From positions 170,086-234,085 of the forward strand of contig NZ_JAHKPS010000001.1 of the NCBI RefSeq assembly GCF_018860565.1: a DNA stretch of 64,000 nt. The letters run 5' to 3'. This DNA is from Winogradskyella psychrotolerans (GTDB lineage: Bacteria; Bacteroidota; Bacteroidia; Flavobacteriales; Flavobacteriaceae). Shown here one piece after another: positions 35,974-44,621 of this stretch. The notes below the pieces were generated by a model. That model had not been told where the DNA came from. It did not search any database and was given only the letters and a program-made list of their open reading frames with translations. The position numbers were made by a program, and so were the translations under genes. The stretch's first letter is position 1. Each line of letters opens with the position of its first letter.

Positions 35974-36810
35974 TTAGCGTTTTTTCTTCTGCAATTTAGC
36001 TGTGTCTTCAAACTTCGTAATTGTTATTGCAGGACTTCCAAATAAATAAATTTCACTATTACCAGAAGCCGCAATAGAAATCTGATCAATTGCAGCAATC
36101 GTTAAATCACTACTACCTTCAATACTTGTATCTGCAGTTTTAACGTCGAATTTTGGACCGTTAAAGTTTGTGGAATTATCTAATCTAATAACAGAACTAT
36201 TTGCGGTACCTTCAATAACAGCATCAGAGCGTTGGTATAAATCAAAGTCTGCTACTTTACTGTTAATTAAGGCGTCTAGCTTACTGTTGTCGCTTAATTC
36301 AATTTTGGTTGTATCTGCAGTGAGGTTTAATCGTGTTTTCGATTTTCCTGAACTTTTATAAATGATAGTTTTAGCATTAATATTTAAATATGCTCTAGAG
36401 TTATCTGCAGTCGTTAAAGTAACATCTCCAAGTTCCATAGATGTTAATGATCTAATTTCGCCGTCACCTCTAGTTTCAATAGTATGAAGTCCATCGCTAT
36501 AGTTTACAGTAATATTTAGTTTCTTTTTTGATGAAATGCGAATGGTTTCAACAAAAGTAAGAACGCCATCTACAACGTTAAATTGAATAACTTCATGTAA
36601 GTTATCATCTGCTTCTATATTTACAGAGGGTTTACTATTATAGACAATCTCTATTGAAAAATCACCATCAACTACAATCGAATGGAAATCATCAATGTAT
36701 GTTTGTTTAATAGTAACATTTCTGTTTCCTTTAATTTTTTCTGCCGATTGAGCTGTTGCAATAGGTGTCGCAACAATCATTAAAAGCAGAATAAGTAATA
36801 TTTTTTTCAT
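35974..36810 (-). CDS. Head-GIN domain protein (DUF2807)
   Basis: 278 residues with a signal peptide (to about 21). The body is a right-handed beta-helix of the DUF2807 type: DDFHSIVVDGDFSIEIVYNSKPSVNIEADDNLHEVIQF, then repeated short strands (TRGDGEIRSLTS..., KTIIYKSSGKSKTRLN...). Convergent with the YceI gene at 18 bp. A terminator for the upstream paralogue lies between the two head-GIN genes, so they are separately transcribed. Envelope role assumed. Confidence 0.85.
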   Translation of the reverse strand: MKKILLILLLMIVATPIATAQSAEKIKGNRNVTIKQTYIDDFHSIVVDGDFSIEIVYNSKPSVNIEADDNLHEVIQFNVVDGVLTFVETIRISSKKKLNITVNYSDGLHTIETRGDGEIRSLTSMELGDVTLTTADNSRAYLNINAKTIIYKSSGKSKTRLNLTADTTKIELSDNSKLDALINSKVADFDLYQRSDAVIEGTANSSVIRLDNSTNFNGPKFDVKTADTSIEGSSDLTIAAIDQISIAASGNSEIYLFGSPAITITKFEDTAKLQKKKR

Positions 36811-36960
36811 ATTCTAAAGTTTACTGTCTTTTAAGAGACACAAAACGTATCAAATTGGTCACTTTTTAAGGTTTTCTACCGCTTAGATCTATTTTAATTG
36901 TCAATATTAATGATTTCTATTTAATATAGGTCAAATAAAAGTTATTAAACTAAGATATAC

Positions 36961-37000
36961 AAAAATCATCCCAAACTCTAATTAGAATTTAGGATGATTT
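36961..37000 (-). terminator. Terminator of the second head-GIN gene
   Basis: A long hairpin, AAATCATCC paired with GGATGATTT and extended inward with G-U pairs, followed on the minus strand by five T. It lies 57 bp past the stop codon at 37057. Confidence 0.85.
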
Positions 37001-37056
37001 ATAATTGATTGGTCTTTAGTATTTTGTGTGTTAAATAAATATCTAAACTTAAATGA

Positions 37057-37785
37057 TTATTGTTGTTTTACACTACCAGCAGAAGTGTCAGTTTTTTCTA
37101 CTTTTTCAGGATTTCCATAATATTTAATATCTCCACCACTTGTAGCCTTAGCGGTTAACGCTTTTGTGGTGTTTACAGAAATATCAGCACCACTTGTGGC
37201 TTTTACATCAGATGTTTCGGCTAAAAGGTTAGAGGCGTCAATATCGCTTCCACTTTTTGCAGATGCAGTGAGTGCTTTTGTGGTACCGCTAATTTTTATA
37301 TCGCTTCCGCTTGTAGAGTTACAATATAATGTTAGCGTTTTTACGTCTAATGTAATATCGGACCCGCTTGTTGTGTTTAATTCTAGTTTGTCAACTTCAA
37401 TAGTGTTTGTAGAATAAACATCGCTACCACTTGTGGCTTTTATTACAGAAATGTCTTTAAGGTTAAGTTTAATTTTTTTTGAAGATGCACTTCTTATATT
37501 TTGAGTAGAATATATTCGTAATATATTATTTTCTACATCTGTCATAATTAGATCGTGAAGATTTGCATCTGCCTCAACGCTTAAATTAACATTATTAGAT
37601 TGAGTAATGTAGAGGTCTAAACCTTGGCTAATTTTAATTTCGTTAAAGTCATTAGAAATAGTCCTCTCTTCTGTGATAACTTCTCTATTACCATCTATTC
37701 CTTGTCCAAAATTCATGGAAAAGTTACAGGATAGCATTAATAAACTAATAATACTGGTTACGATAATTCTTGTTAATGTAGTCAT
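37057..37785 (-). CDS. Head-GIN domain lipoprotein (DUF2807)
   Basis: 242 residues with lipobox MLSC (Cys20). The mature part is a beta-helix with strong repeats: KATSGSDVYS, NTTSGSDITL, NSTSGSDIKI, AKSGSDIDA, KATSGADISV, KATSGGDIKY, one turn per roughly 20 residues. Such repeats build the DUF2807 solenoid. It is 98 bp downstream of the PspC gene and may be part of that envelope-stress group. Confidence 0.88.
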   Translation of the reverse strand: MTTLTRIIVTSIISLLMLSCNFSMNFGQGIDGNREVITEERTISNDFNEIKISQGLDLYITQSNNVNLSVEADANLHDLIMTDVENNILRIYSTQNIRSASSKKIKLNLKDISVIKATSGSDVYSTNTIEVDKLELNTTSGSDITLDVKTLTLYCNSTSGSDIKISGTTKALTASAKSGSDIDASNLLAETSDVKATSGADISVNTTKALTAKATSGGDIKYYGNPEKVEKTDTSAGSVKQQ

Positions 37786-37883
37786 GATTTCTGTTGGTTT
37801 TTTGATTGATGAAATTTTTATAAATTTAAGTTGATTAGGCTTAATGGTATATTAAAATGTGATGACTTGTAGAATTTTTGGTT

Positions 37884-39671
37884 TCAATTGTCATTAATTT
37901 CAATATTAACACCATTCTCTTCGTTAATTGAAATGGTAACTTCTGATTTTTCTTTATTAGTAATGGTTTCAATAATTTCGCTTGTTTCTTCAATGAATTC
38001 TTCATTTTCAATGTCATCATCGCAATCTAAACACTCAACATCATCTTCTTTTACTTTTAGGAAATGGTTTTCCATTCCTCGCTTAAGAATTTCGTTTGAA
38101 GATTTATAATAGCGACGAAAATTTTGTGTATTGCTGTTGGCAATAAAGATGCTACCTTCAGGTAGGTACAATACCACTTCAATATGTTGATCGCTAAATT
38201 TATTTGAAGCATGCGTAATTAAATATGAATCTAATTTTAGTTCGTTATTTACTATAGAATAATTGTATTTAATTTCATTAGCTCGTTTTCTTGCTAATTC
38301 ATAACTACTACCTCTTGCCAAAGCAATAATTTTTATGCTAGCTAAAGAGTCTGTGGTAGATTTTACAGTAAGCCTTATATCTGTTGTTGATATAATATTG
38401 TTACCATCATCTGTACTACTAATTCTATAGCCATTATTGTCGCTATATAAATGTTTGTTATATTCATCGTGACCAACCATTTTAATTTTCAGTGTATCGC
38501 CTGAAGCAATATTTAATGTATCGTCAACTTTAGTGAAATTCGCATCATATGCTTGTTCTGTGGCTTGTTTAATTCCTGTAATAATGAGTCCAATAATTGA
38601 GACAATCCAAAGACCTAATAATGCAAATTTTGCAATATTCCCTATAGACTTTAGGTTGTTTACCAAAATCTTTAAACCTAAATAGAATATAAAGAAAAAT
38701 GGAATTCCTATAGCAAAAAATAGTAGTAACGACATTAGCCAGATAGGAATATTAGCCGCATTAGAGGCATTAATAAAATCCATACCAGGGAAATGAATAA
38801 CATCAGTGATTCCTACAGTAAATAAAGCGATTATCATGGCTATTAAAGCACTAATACCTACAATAATTAAGATAATACCAATGAATTTAGCAATCACTTT
38901 TAAGAAGAACATGATAATTGAACCAATGCCATCAAAAAAGTTTTGAGAACTCGATTTTAGTTTACTGCCTTGCTTTTGAAAATTAACACCTTTTACGGTT
39001 TCCGATATATTATCAGATACATGATCAAAGCCTTCTTTTAGTTTGTCTCCATGTTTTTTTAAATCTACATTTTTTACCGTTTCAGAAACGGTATCAATAC
39101 CATCTTTAATTTTTTTTTCGATATTACTGATATTTACCGGATCACCAGTCATGGTTAGTTTTTCGGCTGTAGTTTTTGCTTCAGGTATTAATGCCCAAAG
39201 TAAAATATAAAGCAGAAAACCTGTACCTGCACCAAATATTAAAAGAAACCAAACAATTCTAATCCATAAGGCATCAATACCAAAATAATGACCTAAACCA
39301 GCCGAAACACCACCAACATAAGAGTTGTCTGTGTCTCTAAACAATCGTCTCGATGTTGTTGATTTTTGTTTGTAGTGTTGTTTAGGTTCATCTTCAAAGA
39401 TTTCGTCATCTACGAGGTAATCTTCTGGTTGCCCCATAATGGCAATAACCTCGTCAACGAGTTTAACACCAACCACTTGTTTTTCGTTTTGTATACGTTC
39501 AGAGAATAATTCTGCAATACGAGCTTCTATATCTGCTATAATTTCTGAACGACCTTGAGAGTCTGTAAATGAACGTTTTATAGCCTCAAGATAGCGTTGC
39601 AATTTAAGGTATGCATCCTCGTCTATATGGAAGAATATACCTGCTAAATTTATATTGACTGTTTTATTCAT
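37884..39671 (-). CDS. PspC domain membrane protein
   Basis: 595 residues. An N-terminal cytoplasmic region (about 1-95, NLAGIFFHIDEDAYLKLQRYLEAI, with a helical EIIADIEARIAEL segment) is followed by the PspC domain (about 107-170, RRLFRDTDNSYVGGVSAGLGHYFGIDALWIRIVWFLLIFGAGTGFLLYILLWALIPEA). Two long amphipathic stretches, further membrane helices (about 255-290, 310-345 and 352-380) and a C-terminal beta-rich part follow. PspC is an envelope-stress signalling domain. Its start overlaps the PadR gene by 4 bp (ATGA), so the regulator and this protein are coupled. Confidence 0.9.
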   Translation of the reverse strand: MNKTVNINLAGIFFHIDEDAYLKLQRYLEAIKRSFTDSQGRSEIIADIEARIAELFSERIQNEKQVVGVKLVDEVIAIMGQPEDYLVDDEIFEDEPKQHYKQKSTTSRRLFRDTDNSYVGGVSAGLGHYFGIDALWIRIVWFLLIFGAGTGFLLYILLWALIPEAKTTAEKLTMTGDPVNISNIEKKIKDGIDTVSETVKNVDLKKHGDKLKEGFDHVSDNISETVKGVNFQKQGSKLKSSSQNFFDGIGSIIMFFLKVIAKFIGIILIIVGISALIAMIIALFTVGITDVIHFPGMDFINASNAANIPIWLMSLLLFFAIGIPFFFIFYLGLKILVNNLKSIGNIAKFALLGLWIVSIIGLIITGIKQATEQAYDANFTKVDDTLNIASGDTLKIKMVGHDEYNKHLYSDNNGYRISSTDDGNNIISTTDIRLTVKSTTDSLASIKIIALARGSSYELARKRANEIKYNYSIVNNELKLDSYLITHASNKFSDQHIEVVLYLPEGSIFIANSNTQNFRRYYKSSNEILKRGMENHFLKVKEDDVECLDCDDDIENEEFIEETSEIIETITNKEKSEVTISINEENGVNIEINDN

Positions 39672-40009
39672 TTCTTTGTTGTTTTTGTATTGGTTACTAG
39701 GTTAACGGCATTTTGTAAGTCGCTCCAGGTTGAGTTTAATTCATTAAGAAACAGCTTTCCTGTTTCGGTAAGTCCATAATATTTTCTTGGTGGTCCAGAT
39801 GTCGATTCTTCCCAACGGTAATTGAGTAATCCAGCGTTTTTTAATCTTGTTAATAGTGGATATATGGTTCCTTCTACAACAAGCATTTTTGCGTCTTTTA
39901 GTGTGCCCAGAATTTCTGCAACATAAGCATCTTCATCTTTTAAAATGGATAATATGCAATATTCTAAAACACCTTTACGCATTTGTGCTTTTGTGTTTTC
40001 TATCTTCAT
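39668..40009 (-). CDS. PadR family transcriptional regulator
   Basis: 113 residues with a PadR winged helix: EYCILSILKDEDAYVAEILGTLKDAKMLVVEGTIYPLLTRLKNAGLLNYRWEESTSGPPRKYYGLTETGKLFL. It has a short C-terminal part, as in the small (s-)PadR subfamily. First gene of the PadR-PspC operon. A 19-bp inverted repeat 54 bp upstream (40063-40081) is a candidate autoregulatory operator. Confidence 0.92.
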   Translation of the reverse strand: MKIENTKAQMRKGVLEYCILSILKDEDAYVAEILGTLKDAKMLVVEGTIYPLLTRLKNAGLLNYRWEESTSGPPRKYYGLTETGKLFLNELNSTWSDLQNAVNLVTNTKTTKK

Positions 40010-40062
40010 ATGATATAATTCTTAAATTCTATTAAACTGTTCATTTTTTGATTGATTTGTGA

Positions 40063-40081
40063 TACTGAAGTACGTTCAGTA
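40063..40081. promoter_or_regulatory. Candidate PadR operator
   Basis: TACTGAA, GTACG, TTCAGTA: a perfect 7-5-7 inverted repeat upstream of the PadR-PspC operon. It is the only such repeat in the gap of 116 bp to the DUF4870 gene. Confidence 0.5.
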
Positions 40082-40125
40082 CCGATTGATGAATATTTTG
40101 GTTGCTGAAATTAATTCAACATTAA

Positions 40126-40572
40126 TTATTTTAAAAAATTGATGGTAAAAGGATATTTAAACGTCTGTCCATCTCTAGCCGATAAGCTCGCTTTAACAAT
40201 AAGAGCTAATTCTATTATAAAAGCGATTACTGCCAATGCACCTAATCCACCTCCTATATATAATAAAGGGGAAGGCTCGCCTACATTAATATGAAAATCA
40301 TGAAAACCATGAAAATCTATAACATCTAAGCCTCTAAATAATTTAAAGATGAAAAAAGGAACACTTAAAGTGCCTATAATAATAGCATAGAGTAAAACAC
40401 TAATCTGAAAATTAATGGCTTGCTTACCATGCGTATCTATAAATTCTGATTTATCCTTGTTAGCTGCCCATAATACTATTGGACCAATAAAATTCCCAAA
40501 CGGAATTACAAACCTAGAAAAGGTAGACAAGTGTATAAATGTCGCTAAATTTTTATGATGATTGTTTAACAT
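40126..40572 (-). CDS. DUF4870 membrane protein
   Basis: 148 residues with three membrane helices. ATFIHLSTFSRFVIPFGNFIGPIVLWAANKDKSEFIDTHGKQAINFQISVLLY is the DUF4870 signature, and the end IVKASLSARDGQTFKYPFTINFLK is also typical. It lies immediately upstream of the PadR-PspC genes, as is frequent in Bacteroidetes. Function unknown. Confidence 0.92.
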   Translation of the reverse strand: MLNNHHKNLATFIHLSTFSRFVIPFGNFIGPIVLWAANKDKSEFIDTHGKQAINFQISVLLYAIIIGTLSVPFFIFKLFRGLDVIDFHGFHDFHINVGEPSPLLYIGGGLGALAVIAFIIELALIVKASLSARDGQTFKYPFTINFLK

Positions 40573-40600
40573 GTTTAAAAGTATATAATAGTTGCTTATA

Positions 40601-40608
40601 CAAATATA
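40601..40608 (-). promoter_or_regulatory. -7 box of the DUF4870 gene
   Basis: TATATTTG on the minus strand, 28 bp before the start codon; no TTG at the usual distance. Confidence 0.45.
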
Positions 40609-40718
40609 TGTCTTTAAAAAGGTATTATGTTACGCATGGTACTAAAAATTAACATTTTATTAACATTAGTTATGTTGAGTTTTTTCGATTATTTTAGTGA
40701 AAAATATTATCAATCTAT

Positions 40719-41174
40719 ATGAAAATCACTCCTTCTAAACTCAATAAATATCTAATGTTTAAGCTGCCTGCAGCATATTTTACAGGTGTGAGAACTCAAG
40801 AATTAAATAATAACTCTTGTGTTGTTACGGTAAAACATCGTTGGGTAAATCAAAATCCATTTAAATCTATGTTTTGGGCTGTGCAAGGTATGGCGGCAGA
40901 GTTAACTACGGGTGCTTTAGTTATGCAAAAGATAAGAGAAAGCGGAAAAAAAATATCCATGTTGGTTGCAAGTAATAACGCATCATTTACTAAAAAAGCT
41001 ACAGGAAGAATTACATTTAAGTGTGTTGAAGGTGAAAAGATTAATGACGCAATATCAAAAGCAATAGAAACAGGCGAAGGGCAAACAGTTTGGTTAAATG
41101 CCAATGGAGTAAATGCAGATGGAGTAGAAGTCTCTTCTTTTAATTTTGAATGGACACTAAAAGTAAAGTCATAG
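40719..41174 (+). CDS. DUF4442-type hotdog-fold protein
   Basis: 151 residues. The order AAYFTGVRTQELNNNSCVVTVKHRWVNQNPFKSMFWAVQGMAAELTTGALVM matches the DUF4442/PaaI-like hotdog thioesterase family. Catalytic residues cannot be assigned by eye. Cytoplasmic, single gene. Confidence 0.82.
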   Translation: MKITPSKLNKYLMFKLPAAYFTGVRTQELNNNSCVVTVKHRWVNQNPFKSMFWAVQGMAAELTTGALVMQKIRESGKKISMLVASNNASFTKKATGRITFKCVEGEKINDAISKAIETGEGQTVWLNANGVNADGVEVSSFNFEWTLKVKS

Positions 41175-41300
41175 GTTTTACTTTTAAAGTTTACCGTAAA
41201 TAGGCATAATAAATTTAGTAATTGAAATTTTTATAAACTGTAACAATTTACATATTCTATCAACATATAAGTGAATCAATCTTAAAACAATACATTAATT

Positions 41301-42125
41301 ATGGAAAAATTACCAGATTTTAGCGATAGAAACGCACACGAAATAGATTACCGAATTTATGGTGAAGAAATGCAATATGTAGAAATAGAGTTAGACCCGC
41401 AAGAAGCCGTAATTGCAGAATCAGGAAGCTTTATGATGATGGACGATGGCATAAAAATGGATACCATTTTTGGAGATGGTTCAGAAAAAGATACAGGCCT
41501 TTTAGGTAAAATACTTGGAGCTGGAAAACGTATTCTTACAGGCGAAAGCTTATTTATGACAGCTTTTTATAACGATCTTGTAGGTAAACGAAACGTGTCT
41601 TTTGCTTCTCCTTATCCTGGAAAAATAATTCCGATTGACTTAATGGAATATGGCGGAAAATTTATTTGCCAAAAAGATGCTTTTTTATGCGCGGCAAAAG
41701 GGGTTAGTGTAGGTATTGAGTTTTCTAAAAAATTAGGACGTGGACTTTTTGGAGGTGAAGGTTTTATTATGCAAAAGTTAGAAGGAGATGGTATGGCATT
41801 TGTTCATGCAGGGGGCACCACAGCCGTAAAAACTTTGGCAGCAGGCGAAACGTTACGTGTAGATACAGGGTGTATTATTGGTTTTACACAAGGTGTAGAT
41901 TACGATATTGAGTTTGTTGGAGGTATAAAAAATTCCATTTTTGGTGGGGAAGGCTTATTTTTTGCAAGGCTTCAAGGACCAGGAAAAGTATATATTCAAT
42001 CTTTACCATTTAGTAGATTGGCAGGACGTGTTTTAGCTTCTGTACCAAGAGGTGGAAAGTCTAAAGGTGAAGGTAGTATTTTGGGAGGCTTAGGCGATTT
42101 GTTGGATGGTGATAATAGATTTTAA
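41301..42125 (+). CDS. AIM24/TIGR00266 family protein
   Basis: 274 residues of the AIM24 family: IDYRIYGEEMQYVEIELDPQEAVIAESGSFMMMDDGIKMDT, FMTAFYNDLVGKRNVSFASPYPGKIIPIDL, GRGLFGGEGFIMQKLEGDGMAFVHAGG and the second FGGEGLFFARLQGPGKVYIQSLP. These form the double-stranded beta-helix repeats of TIGR00266. Widely conserved, role unknown. Confidence 0.93.
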   Translation: MEKLPDFSDRNAHEIDYRIYGEEMQYVEIELDPQEAVIAESGSFMMMDDGIKMDTIFGDGSEKDTGLLGKILGAGKRILTGESLFMTAFYNDLVGKRNVSFASPYPGKIIPIDLMEYGGKFICQKDAFLCAAKGVSVGIEFSKKLGRGLFGGEGFIMQKLEGDGMAFVHAGGTTAVKTLAAGETLRVDTGCIIGFTQGVDYDIEFVGGIKNSIFGGEGLFFARLQGPGKVYIQSLPFSRLAGRVLASVPRGGKSKGEGSILGGLGDLLDGDNRF

Positions 42126-42316
42126 AAACAAATAACTGGCTGTTTTGTAGTTTGTTACGGGTTTGGTGGTTTGTTTTTGCCTTCACAAATATTTTAAAGG
42201 AGTTATTTCCAAACTTTTAACATAAGAAGCTGTTAAACTTTCTGTGAAAATGAGTTTCATTGTTAATTTTTATTATCTTTAAGACATAATTGAAACAATA
42301 GCCTATAGAGAATATC

Positions 42317-42324
42317 TACTTTTG
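42317..42324 (+). promoter_or_regulatory. -7 box of the 65-residue protein gene
   Basis: TACTTTTG fits TAnnTTTG, 25 bp before the start codon; upstream TTG spacing is poor. Confidence 0.45.
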
Positions 42325-42349
42325 TTAAACCTAAAACTAAAAATAAACT

Positions 42350-42547
42350 ATGGCGAGAGCGATGTACGAGTACACTAAAACTGTACTTAGCAAAGTGAGT
42401 TTTGATGCGACATTATTCTGCAAGGAAGTACAAAAAGCAGTTAGGCGATTACTGCCTCACGAACTTGAAGAACTTAGAATATATATTCAGTCCCTAATCA
42501 ATCAAAACCCGGAATTAAATCAATGTTTAATTTATTTAAAAGCATAA
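42350..42547 (+). CDS. Conserved-looking 65-residue protein
   Basis: 65 residues from ATG 42350 (a second ATG 12 bp later is also possible). It is helical: VLSKVSFDATLFCKEVQKAVRRLLPHELEELRIYIQSLINQNPELNQCLIYLKA. It has its own -7 box and strong terminator, so it is a stand-alone unit. I recall similar short proteins in flavobacteria but cannot name a family. Cytoplasmic, function unknown. Confidence 0.82.
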   Translation: MARAMYEYTKTVLSKVSFDATLFCKEVQKAVRRLLPHELEELRIYIQSLINQNPELNQCLIYLKA

Positions 42548-42584
42548 AAAAAGCGTCCCAATAACCTTGGGACGCTTTTTTTTA
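42546..42584 (+). terminator. Terminator after the 65-residue protein gene
   Basis: AAAAAAAGCGTCCCA and TGGGACGCTTTTTTT form a long stem with a 7-nt loop, overlapping the stop codon. Confidence 0.95.
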
Positions 42585-42838
42585 CTTCACTTTTGGGCTA
42601 ATAATTTCTATGTTTCTTAAAATCAAAGGCATCACGAATAGTATTAGAAATTATGTTCCGATTATCATTAAAGATTTTATTTTCGGAACATTTGGTTTAT
42701 GAATAAAAATAAAATTATGTTTTTTATCAAGTTAATTAATAGAACATTCAAATGCACCTTTTTATTCGATAATTGTATTAGTGTAGAATAATTAATAATT
42801 TTTTTTCTCACATTTCTTAGCCATTAGAAAGTCTTTTT

Positions 42839-42846
42839 TAGATTTG
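42839..42846 (+). promoter_or_regulatory. -7 box of the TPR/LuxR regulator gene
   Basis: TAGATTTG fits TAnnTTTG. The expected start of transcription (about 42852) leaves a leader of about 20 nt before the TTG start codon. Confidence 0.45.
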
Positions 42847-42870
42847 TACCTCTCAATAAAATAGAAAAGT

Positions 42871-44454
42871 TTGTTAGTAAATAGATGCCGTGATATATTT
42901 AAAAGTGTTGTTTTTATTCTGTTTTTTCTTTGCACTTCATTTTCATTTGGACAACACAAGAAATCAAATGGCTTTTATAGACTTATAGATTCAGCAGATA
43001 TTTATGTTTCTGAAAATCCCGAAATAGCGCAACATTTTTTAGATTCTATTCCTGAGCCTGTTATATCCAATATAGAAGGTCAATTAGCAGAATATTACCA
43101 ATTAAAGGCTCTTGTTAGTGATGGGCTTAATGAAGAGGCAAAGAAGTTTCATTATTTTATGTTAACCTTAAAGTATGCTAAACTTGAAGAAAACCATGCT
43201 ATTGCTGGTATGGCTAGTTTAGAATTGTTTTATAATACTTATATAAATAAAAATGATACGACAGCATTTAAGTATCTAAAGGATGCTAAAATCTATTACA
43301 CATTGGATAATAATACAAATGGCTTAGCAGAAGTTATGCAAATGCCAGCTTATGTGGAATTTTATAAAACTAATTATAAGAAAAGCAATCAGTTGATTCT
43401 TGAACATCTTGAGGATTATAAAAACATCAAAGATGATGGCTATTATTATATGTATGCATTGTTTATGTTGTCTAACAATTACACGCATTTACACGATTTT
43501 AAAAATGCCCATAAATATCTTAATCTTTTAAAAGACTTAAAAAACGATAATACGATTTCACTATCATTGCACACTTCTCATCTTATTACTGCGTATAATT
43601 GCTTGGCTGAGGTACATTTAGAAAGAAAAGCTATAGATTCTGCGTTTTATTATCTTTTAAAGGTTCGCAAAACTGGCAAATTGATGAATAATGCTGATAG
43701 AGAAAACCATTATACTTTTTTTATAAATTATTACGAAAGTATTGCAGATATAGATAATAAAAACGTTTATGTTGATTCTTTAAAATATTTGTACGAACAG
43801 AACCTAAAAGAAACAATTAATGCCAGTGTGCAAATAAATGATGAGCTTTTGAATTCTGAACATCAATTAGCTGTAGAAACTGAGAAAAAGAACATCAATA
43901 GAAATTTCATACTTGGTCTGTTAGGTGTCTTATTGGTTATATTTGTAATTATAATACTGCGTTATAAAACTATTAAAAAGAGATTACAGTCATTTTCTAA
44001 ACAAAATAAAGAGTTTTCATATTTACAAACCAATCACGAAAAATTAAAAGTCAAGGTTCATGGTTTAGAAGATTATTTAACTAATGTAAAAAAAGATATA
44101 AAACAGATTTCTACCATTAGCGATATGGCTGAGCAACGAACTGAAATAAAAAAACTTTATAAAAACATTCAGAATAACTCTACAACATTATTAAATAAAG
44201 GAGAAAGCCATATAGAACTTATAAATGAACTTAATGTTGAATTTTTTAATAAGATAAATTCAATTCATCCAGAATTAAATCATTCTGAAGTCATTATATG
44301 CTATTACATTTTTACAGGTTTTAAGAATAAAGAAATAGCGGCTTTTTTAAATTCTTCAGAAAGAGCAGTAGAGAGTAAACGTTACAGAATAAGTAAAAAA
44401 ATGAGCCTTCAAGAAAAAGGAATTTCCCTTGTTGATTATTTGCGAAATATTTAA
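42871..44454 (+). CDS. TPR-type membrane regulator with LuxR-like C-terminus
   Basis: 527 residues starting at TTG 42871, the only plausible start, since an in-frame stop lies just upstream and the signal segment begins right after it (KSVVFILFFLCTSFSFGQ). Residues about 30-335 are periplasmic helical TPR-like repeats. One membrane helix (about 345-366), a coiled coil (about 370-440) and a C-terminal helix-turn-helix region (HSEVIICYYIFTGFKNKEIAAFLNSSERAVESKRYRI) follow. This architecture is common in Bacteroidetes and appears to act as a one-component membrane regulator. No kinase domain. Signal and targets unknown. Confidence 0.82.
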   Translation: MLVNRCRDIFKSVVFILFFLCTSFSFGQHKKSNGFYRLIDSADIYVSENPEIAQHFLDSIPEPVISNIEGQLAEYYQLKALVSDGLNEEAKKFHYFMLTLKYAKLEENHAIAGMASLELFYNTYINKNDTTAFKYLKDAKIYYTLDNNTNGLAEVMQMPAYVEFYKTNYKKSNQLILEHLEDYKNIKDDGYYYMYALFMLSNNYTHLHDFKNAHKYLNLLKDLKNDNTISLSLHTSHLITAYNCLAEVHLERKAIDSAFYYLLKVRKTGKLMNNADRENHYTFFINYYESIADIDNKNVYVDSLKYLYEQNLKETINASVQINDELLNSEHQLAVETEKKNINRNFILGLLGVLLVIFVIIILRYKTIKKRLQSFSKQNKEFSYLQTNHEKLKVKVHGLEDYLTNVKKDIKQISTISDMAEQRTEIKKLYKNIQNNSTTLLNKGESHIELINELNVEFFNKINSIHPELNHSEVIICYYIFTGFKNKEIAAFLNSSERAVESKRYRISKKMSLQEKGISLVDYLRNI

Positions 44455-44563
44455 AAGTAAACACAGTATTTTGCTGAAACAGAAGACCTCTCAGTTTATA
44501 AAATTATACAAGTAAAGCGATTAAAGTTTATGAATAACTTTACGTTTTATGATAAATATCGTC

Positions 44564-44602
44564 AAAAAAAAGCTGCCATAACTAACGGTTAAGGCAGCTT
44601 TT
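44564..44602 (-). terminator. Terminator of the M43 protease gene
   Basis: AAAAGCTGCC and GGCAGCTTTT with further inner pairing, followed on the minus strand by seven T. It also lies 3' of the convergent plus-strand gene. Confidence 0.85.
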
Positions 44603-44621
44603 AGTATCTCATAAAGATTGG

